Assembly (NCBI GenBank): GCA_007119345.1
Contig: SKPV01000127.1
Coordinates: 1 to 10,636 of the forward strand
DNA length: 10,636 nt
Source of the DNA: Halovivax sp.
GTDB taxonomy: Archaea > Halobacteriota > Halobacteria > Halobacteriales > Natrialbaceae
Direction: 5' to 3'
The notes beneath the pieces are model-generated. The model was not told the DNA's origin, did no database searches, and saw only the letters and a program-made list of their open reading frames with translations. A program made the translations under genes and the position numbers. Positions 4,637-10,636 of this stretch are shown piece after piece; positions within the stretch are counted from its first letter, which is position 1, and every line of letters starts with the position of its first letter.

Positions 4637-6070
4637 ATGGAACAGTGGTCTTCGCGGGCCGGATTCGTCTTCGCGGCGGTCGGGGCCGCGGTGGGGCTGG
4701 GGAACATCTGGCGGTTTCCCGCGGTCGTCGGACAGAACGGCGGCGGGGCGTACCTCGTTCCCTACCTGATCGCCGCGTTCGCCTTCGCGGTCCCGCTGAT
4801 GATCCTCGAGATCTCGGTCGGGCGGTCGCTCTCGGCGGACGTCGTGACCGCCTGTCGCCAGATTCGCGCCGAGTTCGAGGTCGTCGGATGGCTCATCGGC
4901 GGGTCCGTCCTCGCGGTGTTGAGCTACTACCTGGTCATCACCGGGTGGGTCCTCGCGTTCGTCACGTTCTCGCTCACCGGCTCGGGCACCACGTTCGAGG
5001 AATTTTCCGGGACGTACCGACCGATCGGGTTCTTCCTCCTCTCGACGATCGCCGTCGGCGCGATCGTCTCCCTGGGCGTCCAGAAGGGGATCGAACGGAT
5101 GGCGAAAGTGCTGATCCCGCTGACGTTCGTGGTCCTCCTCGGGCTGCTCGCGTACGTCGCCACCCTTCCGGGGTTCGGCGACGGGGTGCGCTTCTTCCTG
5201 ACGCCCGACGTCTCCGTTCTCTCGGATCCGATGATCTGGAGCGCCGCGTTCGGGCAGGTCTTCTTTTCGTTCTCGGTCGGGATGGGCGTGATGCTCACCT
5301 ACGGGAGCTACCTCGATCGGGGGGCGAACGTCCCGCGGTCGGCCGTGACGATCGCGCTCGCCGATCTCGCGGTGGCGCTCCTCGCGGGGCTCGTCATCTT
5401 CGGGATCGTCTTCTCGGTCGGGGGCGAACCGGCGGCCGGAACCGAGCTCGCCTTCTCGACGCTGCCGGCCGCGTTCGAGACGATGCCGCTCGGCTCCGCC
5501 GTCGCCGTCTGCTTTTTCGGCCTGCTGTTCGTGGCGGCGCTCGCGCCCTCGGTCTCGATGCTCGAGGTCGGGGTCGCGGGCGCCATGCGGACGACCGGCT
5601 GGTCTCGCACGCGTGCGAGCGTGGCGATGACGGGCGTGATCCTCGTGGCGGGACTCCCGTCGGCGCTGAGTTACAGCGCCGTCGAGCTCTCGGCGTTCGG
5701 TCGCCCGTTCCTCGACGTCCTCGATTCGACGGTCGGGACGCTCGGGCTGCCGCTCGGGGCGCTCGCGCTGATTATCGTCTTCGCGTGGGTCCAGGACGAA
5801 GCGAGCTTGCGCGCCCAGCTCGGCGACTCGATCGTGCTCCCGCTGGTGAAGTACGTCGTGCCGCTCGTGCTGATCGTCGTCACGAGCCTCCGGCTCGCGA
5901 CCGGGATCCCGACGGAAAGCTGGAAGCGGCTTCCCGACGTCGCCGCGCTGGGGAGCGCGAGCGCGGCGGCGGTGACGGCGGCGACCGCGCTGGGGTTGGT
6001 CCTCGTCGGGTGGGTCGTCCACCAGTGGCGCCGGATGCGACCGGGGAGGCCGGCTCCGGAGATCACATGA
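4637..6070 (+). CDS. Sodium:neurotransmitter symporter (NSS/SLC6) family transporter
   Basis: 477 residues with about 11-12 membrane helices. The head WSSRAGFVFAAVGAAVGLGN then IWRFP, and QNGGGAYLVPYLI (about 4-45), is the NSS signature around the sodium and substrate sites of helix 1. Helix 3 keeps the Tyr pair (SYYLVITGW, about 96-104). Helix 6 reads AFGQVFFSFSVGMGVMLTYG (about 204-223). R26 and D363 appear to be the extracellular gate pair equivalent to LeuT R30 and D404. Family members import amino acids or related amines with sodium; the substrate here cannot be told. The family in prokaryotes is usually 440-520 residues, so it is full length. Oddly, helix 8 has ALAPSVS (301-307) where LeuT has a Thr-Ser pair of the second sodium site. 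The start is chosen from the TATA position and the usual short N-terminus. The stop overlaps the convergent PAC2 gene. Confidence 0.9.
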   Translation: MEQWSSRAGFVFAAVGAAVGLGNIWRFPAVVGQNGGGAYLVPYLIAAFAFAVPLMILEISVGRSLSADVVTACRQIRAEFEVVGWLIGGSVLAVLSYYLVITGWVLAFVTFSLTGSGTTFEEFSGTYRPIGFFLLSTIAVGAIVSLGVQKGIERMAKVLIPLTFVVLLGLLAYVATLPGFGDGVRFFLTPDVSVLSDPMIWSAAFGQVFFSFSVGMGVMLTYGSYLDRGANVPRSAVTIALADLAVALLAGLVIFGIVFSVGGEPAAGTELAFSTLPAAFETMPLGSAVAVCFFGLLFVAALAPSVSMLEVGVAGAMRTTGWSRTRASVAMTGVILVAGLPSALSYSAVELSAFGRPFLDVLDSTVGTLGLPLGALALIIVFAWVQDEASLRAQLGDSIVLPLVKYVVPLVLIVVTSLRLATGIPTESWKRLPDVAALGSASAAAVTAATALGLVLVGWVVHQWRRMRPGRPAPEIT

Positions 6071-6815
6071 AACCGTAGTCGTCGGTCAATCGCGACCGGG
6101 ATCGGCCCGCGGTCCGGGTCTCTTCGTGGGCTTCGATCTGGGCCGCCAGCCCCTCGTAGTGCTGCTGGGTTCGGTCCGCGAACTCACGGAGCTGGGTCGT
6201 GTCGACGTCGAAGCCGTAGAGCAGATCGAGTCCCTCGACGAGGCGCAGCGTGGCGTTCGCGTCGAGCGGGATGCGAGGGTCGACCCCCGTCGCGATCACG
6301 CCGGTCCGGAGCGACGTGTCCATCGCGCGGGCGACGAGGCTCGCGTTACTCCCGGTCAAGAATCCGCCGTGAAGCGGCGAGATCTCGACGTCGGTCAATC
6401 GGCGCTGGCGGTAGTCCTCGGAGGCCACGTAGCAGAGGGCGTCGGCCGAGTCGAGCGACGGGATCGAGGTCAGCAGCGTCACCTCCTCGACCGCCCGCTC
6501 GTCGATCCAGTCGAGAAGGACCCGACCGAACGGTTCGGACAGCTGGAGCGGGATCGGGAGTTCGCTGATCAGGAACGTACACTCGAGGCTCGGCTCGGAG
6601 AAGAGCCGCGTGTGGTGGTAGGGTCTGCCGTCGGCGTACGGCGTGATCGCCGGCAGCCCGGCGGTCTGTACGTGCCCCGTCTCCGCCAGTCCCAGTCGCT
6701 CGATCAGGTACTGGGTCGCGGAGATGCCGGCCATCCCGGGGCCGGGAAGCGCGACCACCAACGTCGGCTCGGGCGGTTCGTCGGCGTCGATCTCGAGCGT
6801 CAGTTCGTCGGTCAT
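6063..6815 (-). CDS. PAC2-family proteasome assembly chaperone homologue
   Basis: 250 residues, soluble. PTLVVALPGPGMAGISATQY (about 17-36) is the conserved glycine-containing N-terminal strand and loop of the PAC2 family. YADGRPYHHTRLFS (about 60-73), an internal strand LLTSIPSLDS (about 114-123) and GGFLTGSNASLVARAM (about 150-165) follow. ATGVDPRIPLDANATLRLVE (about 175-194) precedes a helical end. Archaeal relatives bind or help assemble the 20S proteasome. The tail ends DDYGFM, with an aromatic residue next to last, loosely like the HbYX tails that dock on proteasome rings; that link is an inference. MTDELTLEID is chosen as start because it gives the usual short head; an in-frame GTG at 6842 would add nine residues. 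Convergent with the transporter, with 8 overlapping bases at 6063-6070. Confidence 0.85.
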   Translation of the reverse strand: MTDELTLEIDADEPPEPTLVVALPGPGMAGISATQYLIERLGLAETGHVQTAGLPAITPYADGRPYHHTRLFSEPSLECTFLISELPIPLQLSEPFGRVLLDWIDERAVEEVTLLTSIPSLDSADALCYVASEDYRQRRLTDVEISPLHGGFLTGSNASLVARAMDTSLRTGVIATGVDPRIPLDANATLRLVEGLDLLYGFDVDTTQLREFADRTQQHYEGLAAQIEAHEETRTAGRSRSRLTDDYGFM

Positions 6816-6927
6816 CGGTCTCCGTATGTCCGCCGTCCCCACATCGGTGTTTCGGGACGGGGCGCGCGTACCCCGAGTCGTCGGACCGGCGAGCGATTCC
6901 GGGCCGAGGCCGGGCGTGGGTCGAACG

Positions 6928-8457
6928 TCAGGACCAGACGAGCGGGATCCACCAGACGGCGAACGCGGAGATCACGAGAATCGCCGGAAGGGTGATCACC
7001 AGGCCGACCTTCGCCATCTCGGGGATCGTCATGTATCCGCTCCCGAAGACGATCGCGTTCGGCGCCGTGGCGACCGGGAGGACGAACGCGAAAGAGGCGG
7101 CGAAGGCGGCGGTCGCCATCAACGTCAGCGGCTCGATGCCGGTCGCCTGACCGATGCTCAGCGCGATCGGCATGAACAGCGACGCGGTGGCGGTGTTCGA
7201 CGTGACGTTCGTCAGCAGGCAGACGACGGTCGCGATCAGGAGAACCATCCCGGCGATCTCGAGCGTCCCGAAGCCCGCTATCGCGTCCGCGACGACCACG
7301 TCGAGGCCGCTCGCCTGAAAACCGCGCGCGATGGAAAAGCCGGCGCCGAGCAGGAGCAGGACGCCCCAGGGAACCCGCGAAGTGTACTCCCAGTCGAGCA
7401 ATCGCTCGCCGTCGACCGGGACCAGAAAGACCAGCACGGCGCCCGCGACGGCGATCATCGCGTCGGTCACCGTCGGCAGGACGGGTTCGATGACGAACGG
7501 CCGTAGGACCCACGCGGCGGCGACGAGTCCGAACACCGCCAGCACGCGCCGCTCGCCGGTCGTCATCGGGCCCAGCTCTCGCAGCTGTCGATCGACGACG
7601 TCCGCTCGTCCCGGCTGTCGATCGACCGTCGGTCGGAGGACCGCCACGATCAGGAGCCACGTGACGAGCAGGAAGACCGCCCCGAGCGGAACGCCGACCA
7701 GCATCCACTCGAGAAAGCCGATCTCGACGCCGAGGTTCGACTCCGCGACCCCGGCCAGCACCGCGTTCGGCGGGCTCCCGATCAGCGTCGCCGCCCCGCC
7801 GATCGACGCGCCGTAGGCGATCCCGAGCATCAGCGCGAGCCCGAACGAGGCGTTCGGGAGCGAGTCGGGGTCCTCCTCGATCCGGTGCAGGAGTTCGCCC
7901 TCGACGTCGAGCGGATCGTTGGGCTCGAGGATATCCTCGCGCTCGAGCGGCGGCGTTCGCCGGCCGCCGACCGCGGTCAGTTCCACGATCACCGCGGCCC
8001 CGATGGGGACCATCATCATCGCCGTCGCCGTGTTCGAGATCCACATCGACAGGAACGCCGTCGCGGCCATGAAGCCGAGGACGAGCGCGTGTCCGCGGGT
8101 TCCGACCGCGGAGAGGACCAGCAGCGACAGTCGGTGGTGCAGGTTCCACCGTTCGATCGCCAGCGCGATGAGGAACCCGCCGAGGAGCAAAAATACGATC
8201 GGGTCGGCGTACGGCGCGGTCGCGCCGCCGACGGTGCTAACGCCGGTCACCGGGAAGAGCACGACGGGAAGCAGCGAGGTAACCGGGATCGGGATCGCCT
8301 CGGTCACCCACCAGACGACGACCCACGTGGTGCACGCCATGACGGCCGTCGCATCGGGCGAGAGGCCCAACGGCGCCCCGAGGAGAATTCCGAGGAACCC
8401 CGTCGGTCCGAGTACCAGTCCGACGGCCCGTCTGGATAGCCGCGTCCGATTGGTCAC
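6928..8457 (-). CDS. SLC13/DASS family anion:sodium symporter
   Basis: 509 residues with about 12 hydrophobic segments. The two signature Ser-Asn-Thr motifs, which bind sodium and the substrate carboxylate in relatives such as VcINDY, are present as WISNTATAMMMVPIG (about 139-153) and VTSNTATASLFMPI (about 418-431). They are accompanied by IGSPPNAVLAG (about 226-236) and VATAPNAIVFGSGYM (about 462-476). A charged loop (about 165-205, LEREDILEPNDPLDVEGE) sits between the halves of the first repeat. The family takes up di- and tricarboxylates, sulfate or similar anions with sodium; which one is not readable here. The length fits. The start is a GTG at 8455-8457 followed by ACCAATCGG; a TATA box 25-31 bases upstream agrees with it. 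It lies 78 bases after the copper-protein gene and 112 bases before the PAC2 gene, all on the minus strand, but has its own promoter. Confidence 0.92.
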   Translation of the reverse strand: MTNRTRLSRRAVGLVLGPTGFLGILLGAPLGLSPDATAVMACTTWVVVWWVTEAIPIPVTSLLPVVLFPVTGVSTVGGATAPYADPIVFLLLGGFLIALAIERWNLHHRLSLLVLSAVGTRGHALVLGFMAATAFLSMWISNTATAMMMVPIGAAVIVELTAVGGRRTPPLEREDILEPNDPLDVEGELLHRIEEDPDSLPNASFGLALMLGIAYGASIGGAATLIGSPPNAVLAGVAESNLGVEIGFLEWMLVGVPLGAVFLLVTWLLIVAVLRPTVDRQPGRADVVDRQLRELGPMTTGERRVLAVFGLVAAAWVLRPFVIEPVLPTVTDAMIAVAGAVLVFLVPVDGERLLDWEYTSRVPWGVLLLLGAGFSIARGFQASGLDVVVADAIAGFGTLEIAGMVLLIATVVCLLTNVTSNTATASLFMPIALSIGQATGIEPLTLMATAAFAASFAFVLPVATAPNAIVFGSGYMTIPEMAKVGLVITLPAILVISAFAVWWIPLVWS

Positions 8458-8481
8458 ACCTATCCCTCAGAGAACCGACCC

Positions 8482-8488
8482 ATAATTC
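8482..8488 (-). promoter_or_regulatory. TATA box for the SLC13 gene
   Basis: On the minus strand this reads GAATTAT, 25-31 bases before the GTG at 8457. The spacing fits a leaderless transcript and decides the GTG start. It also shows that the transporter is probably not only read through from the copper-protein gene. Confidence 0.6.
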
Positions 8489-8535
8489 GATCGAAACGGC
8501 GTCGGGCCGGTTCGTCCGCCGCACCGACCAGCCGA

Positions 8536-9357
8536 TCAGTAGCCCAGCTCCTCGCGAACGGCCTCGAACGGGACCGTCCCGTCCGCCTGGATCGGCCCGG
8601 AATCGAGCGCGGCGGCGTCGAGCACCTCGACCGGCGTCAGCCACGGCCACTCGCAGTCCTCGTTTCGCTCGCTCAGCCCGTTCAGCTGGTCCTCGAGCGC
8701 CTCGGCGCTGAACGGCGGAAGCAGCGGCGGGTCCGCCTCGAACGTGTCCTCGTAGTCCGGCACGTCGGCCTCGGTCAGTTCGCCGACGACGATCCGCATC
8801 ACCATCCCGAAGAGGTGGTGGGGGCCGCAGTAGAAGTCGTACAGCCCCGCCGTATCGAACTCGAAGAGCCAGGCCGCGCCCTCGTTGAGGATCGGCGACG
8901 AGATCGGCGGTCGGCAGTCGGGAACGCGATCCTGGAAGCCCAGTTCGTGGTGATAGGCCGTGACCGTGTGGTCGGGCGAGCGGAAGGTGAACTGCACGAC
9001 GTCGCCGGGCGCGACCTGCAGTCCGGTCGGATCGAAGTAGAACAACGGCGGGTGGACGTCGCCGTCCGCGTTCGCGCCGTCTTCGAGCCCCGTCGGCAGT
9101 TCGGTCCGGAGTTCGACCTCGTGATCGGGGGCGAGCCGCTGCGGGACGTCCTCCGCGAACGGGGTCGAGTAGCCGTAGATGCGGTCCGCGTGCGGCGGGT
9201 GCGGGTCGTCGTGATCGGCGGCGGCGACGCCACCGGTCGCGAGTGCGGTTCCGAAGCCCAGTGCGCCCAACAGCGAACGCCGTCCGAGCGCCGCTCGACG
9301 ATCCGTCGATCGATCGCGGGCGGAAGTGTCGTCGCCGGAGCCGTCGTTTCGTGACAT
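8536..9357 (-). CDS. Tat-exported plastocyanin-like (type I copper) protein
   Basis: 273 residues. The head has a long polar N-region, then GRRSLLGALGFGTALATGG and VAAAD (RR at 26-27, likely cut near residue 47): a twin-arginine signal, the main export route of haloarchaea. No lipobox Cys is present, so the product is probably released or held at the surface some other way. The cupredoxin domain is about 100-195: FDPTGLQVAPGDVVQFTF, then SPDHTVTAYHHELG with the first copper His at 130, then YDFYCGPHHLFGM with C177, H180 and M185. The spacing Cys-x2-His-x4-Met is that of plastocyanin and halocyanin, so the copper site looks complete. About 75 acidic residues follow. A role in electron transfer is the family norm; no partner gene is nearby. 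ATG 9357 is chosen over an upstream start at 9432, which would put 25 unsuitable residues before the signal. Confidence 0.85.
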   Translation of the reverse strand: MSRNDGSGDDTSARDRSTDRRAALGRRSLLGALGFGTALATGGVAAADHDDPHPPHADRIYGYSTPFAEDVPQRLAPDHEVELRTELPTGLEDGANADGDVHPPLFYFDPTGLQVAPGDVVQFTFRSPDHTVTAYHHELGFQDRVPDCRPPISSPILNEGAAWLFEFDTAGLYDFYCGPHHLFGMVMRIVVGELTEADVPDYEDTFEADPPLLPPFSAEALEDQLNGLSERNEDCEWPWLTPVEVLDAAALDSGPIQADGTVPFEAVREELGY

Positions 9358-9777
9358 GTTTGCTGGAAGTCCCCCGAAACCGTACCACGGACGGCGGGTA
9401 GTTTCTTTTTTGGTGATCGTCCGGTGAGTCAATCGCGGTGATCACTCCGGTTCGAGGGCCCCGTGACGGCCACTGGAGGCGATCGGAGGCGGCGAACCGA
9501 CGGACGACATCGCCCCCGGCGCACGCGGGACCGCGATACCGGACCACGGTCGCGACGCGGATTCGGCCGGCGACTTCGGCGTCCCGACGACGATGACGCG
9601 ACCCCCTGACGCGGGAAACGATCCGACGATCGAACTCCGGGACGACGAGAAAGGGTCGATCGATCCCCGACGAACCGTCGGACGATCGCCGCGGTCGGAT
9701 CTCGACACCCGACGAACCGCGAGCGATCGCCGCGGTCGGACCTCGACACCCGAGTCGCCGACGGGACGACGCGGGTC
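9358..9777. other. Gene-poor interval upstream of the copper-protein gene
   Basis: I see no convincing gene. Reading frames here are Arg-, Ser- and Pro-rich and look like shadows. The left end (9358-9420) is the leader and promoter region of the copper-protein gene, with an A-rich run on the minus strand (ACCAAAAAAGAAAC, about 9403-9416), 46-59 bases before the ATG. A GGGGGA at about 9371-9376 may act as ribosome binding site. The right part holds the direct repeat at 9666-9748. Confidence 0.5.
9666..9748. repeat. Two-copy tandem repeat, 42 and 41 bp
   Basis: Copy one is 9666-9707 and copy two 9708-9748. Both begin CCCGACGAACCG and both contain GATCGCCGCGGTCGGA then CTCGACA; they differ by one base in length and a few substitutions in the first third. 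A third copy starts (CCCGAG) and then diverges. The unequal lengths break the reading frame, which fits non-coding DNA. Confidence 0.75.
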
Positions 9778-10080
9778 TCAGAACCCGCCGACGCCACCGG
9801 GCTCGCACCGAAACAGCCGTCGCATGCCGGCCATTCCCGACACCCGCTCGACCTCGGTGACCGTCCCCTCGTAGACGTGCTCGTAGGCGCCATCTTCGAG
9901 TCGGGAGACGAAGACGCGCCAGCCGTTCACGTCGGCCGGAACGCCCCGGGTTCGGGCCCGACCGTCGGACACGGTCAGCCGCGCGAACCGGCCCTCGTCC
10001 GTGATGATCCCGTCGCGGAGCTTCACCCGCTCGGCGCGACGGTCGTCCGGCGGCCAGAGCGAGACGTGCGTGACCTTCAT
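9778..10080 (-). CDS. Hypothetical protein, 100 aa
   Basis: I do not recognise this protein. It starts MKVTHVSLWPPDDRRAERVK, then LRDGIITDEGRFARLTVSDG, GWRVFVSRLEDGAYEHVYEG and TVTEVERVSGMAGMRRLF, ending CEPGGVGGF. The alternation of hydrophobic and charged residues suggests a small beta-rich soluble domain, without membrane segments or signal. One Cys (92) only. The composition is haloarchaeal, unlike the Arg-rich overlapping frames on the other strand, which is the main reason to call it real. The start is uncertain: ATG 10080 is favoured because the residues before it look non-coding. ATG 10110 and GTG 10128 are in frame, and a TATA-like box at 10138-10144 lies 28-34 bases from the former. 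No operon partner; the downstream copper-protein gene is 420 bases away. Confidence 0.6.
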   Translation of the reverse strand: MKVTHVSLWPPDDRRAERVKLRDGIITDEGRFARLTVSDGRARTRGVPADVNGWRVFVSRLEDGAYEHVYEGTVTEVERVSGMAGMRRLFRCEPGGVGGF

Positions 10081-10487
10081 GCCTGGCCCGACTCTGGGCC
10101 CGGCGCTCATCCCCTCGAGGCTGTCCACGTGAAGGAGCTAAAACGAGACCCGGGAACGGAGCCCTCCGACGCCGAAGCGCCGCCGCCGACCGGCGCGATC
10201 GGTCGTTCGTCCGGCAGAACGGTCGATCAGGATCGATATTACGATATCCCAACGCCAATCCCCGATATTACACTACGTTCACCAAGGTATTCTCCTTAGC
10301 TATGCGAATATTGGTACAATAGGTTCGCTTAACCGCCGACACACCCACATTCCATCCGTCGGCGTCGATCCCCCGATCGTCCGTCGACCGACCCGGCGTC
10401 TCGACGACCGGCGCCTGGCTCGTGCTCCGACCCGGTGACGACGCGTGGCTGTGCCGTCACCCTCCGGCCCCCTCTCCCGAGGGAGCG
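10081..10487. other. Intergenic region with an AT-rich island
   Basis: No convincing gene is seen. A 56-codon reading frame on the plus strand (GTG 10129 to TAG 10299) is the only one with partly protein-like content. From about 10225 to 10335 the base composition changes sharply to AT-rich, with CGATATTAC twice (10234-10242 and 10263-10271), the palindromes GATATC (10243-10248) and AATATT (10307-10312), and GGTACAATAGG. This could be a promoter region for a gene beyond the window, or a binding or unwinding site. After 10340 the sequence is GC-rich with no clear feature. Confidence 0.45.
10138..10144 (-). promoter_or_regulatory. Possible TATA box for the hypothetical gene at 9778
   Basis: On the minus strand this is GTTTTAG, 58-64 bases before ATG 10080 and 28-34 before ATG 10110. 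It implies either a leader of about 30 bases or the longer start. Confidence 0.35.
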
Positions 10488-10636
10488 TTTTCGAGCGATC
10501 CGGCCAGTCCCCCTGTCGAGCGATCGATCCGATCAGCCTTTCGAGTAATCGATCCGAATAGCCTTTCGAGTCGATCGATCCGATCAGCCTTTCGAGTCGA
10601 TCGATCCGATCAGCCTTTCGAGTCGATCGATCCGAT
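10488..10636. repeat. 26-bp tandem repeat array, cut by the window edge
   Basis: The unit is CCTTTCGAGT followed by CGATCGATCC and GATCAG. Copies: a degenerate one near 10488-10507, then 10511-10536, 10537-10561 (25 bp, variant with TAATCGATCC and GAATAG), 10562-10587, 10588-10613 and a partial at 10614-10636. The last three are identical as far as they go. Each regular unit carries the palindrome TCGATCGA. There are no spacers, so it is not a CRISPR, and 26 is not a multiple of three, so a repeated protein segment is unlikely. Confidence 0.9.

Noticed and set aside
4375..6078. Long frames antisense and out of frame with the transporter (over 480 residues)
   Set aside because: Arg-rich composition and no hydrophobic pattern; they are shadows of a GC-rich gene.
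9593..9874. Plus-strand 93-residue frame starting near 9593
   Set aside because: The first residues look acceptable, but it crosses the unequal 41/42-bp repeat, becomes Arg/Ser/Pro-rich and overlaps the better minus-strand gene at 9778-10080.
8237..10258. 673-residue minus-strand frame spanning three genes
   Set aside because: Arg-rich shadow frame across the SLC13 start, the copper protein and the hypothetical gene, with no domain visible.
10129..10299. Plus-strand 56-residue frame from GTG 10129, ending DITLRSPRYSP
   Set aside because: It lies in the promoter region of the minus-strand gene and runs into the AT-rich island. Its content is mixed and no family is recognised. Kept out for lack of support.
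10488..10636. CRISPR array
   Set aside because: Units follow each other without spacers and are too short and too alike over their full length.
10299..10636. Minus-strand gene entering from the right edge (a frame stays open to about 10299)
   Set aside because: It would translate the 26-bp repeats and then Arg-rich text with no family signal, so the openness is probably chance in GC-rich DNA.

Overview
The window is a piece of a haloarchaeal genome. GC content is high outside a few AT-rich patches. The proteins are acidic and rich in Asp and Glu. Several genes have a TATA-like box about 25-30 bases before the start codon, the usual layout of leaderless haloarchaeal transcripts. There is an elongator tRNA-Met whose intron sits in a textbook bulge-helix-bulge. 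The sequence alone does not place the genus. No mobile-element enzyme, CRISPR array, restriction or defence gene, or rRNA is visible.

Layout. 1-891 (+) is the C-terminal part of a B12-dependent (class II) ribonucleotide reductase with TSCPD domain and Cys-rich tail. 961-1107 (+) is a 48-residue DUF1328-type membrane protein. 1104-1438 (-) looks like a frameshifted gene remnant. 1480-1635 (+) is a 51-residue zinc-finger protein. 1759-2466 (-) is a TVP38/TMEM64 (SNARE-associated) membrane protein, divergent from 2558-2911 (+), a small DUF5830-like protein with a C-terminal Cys motif. 2950-4083 (-) is a 377-residue protein with a PH-like N-terminal part, a long acidic linker and a C-terminal coiled coil. 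4186-4329 (+) is the intron-containing tRNA-Met, followed by about 300 bases of hairpin-forming repeats and a copy of part of the tRNA T-arm. 4637-6070 (+) is a sodium:neurotransmitter-symporter family transporter. It overlaps by 8 bases the convergent 6063-6815 (-), a PAC2-family proteasome-assembly-chaperone homologue. 6928-8457 (-) is an SLC13/DASS anion:sodium symporter, 8536-9357 (-) a Tat-exported type I copper protein, and 9778-10080 (-) an unrecognised 100-residue protein. The last 550 bases hold no convincing gene. They contain an AT-rich island and a 26-bp tandem repeat that runs off the window edge.

How the genes relate. This is mostly core housekeeping content in short, mainly single-gene units. 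Two sodium-coupled transporters lie near each other but have separate promoters and opposite directions. No multi-gene system is evident. The most interesting material is non-coding: the tRNA-Met locus, where a 14-bp inverted repeat reuses the 3' end of the tRNA, and the repeat arrays at 9666-9748 and 10488-10636. The small Cys-rich proteins and the apparent frameshift near 1255 also deserve attention.
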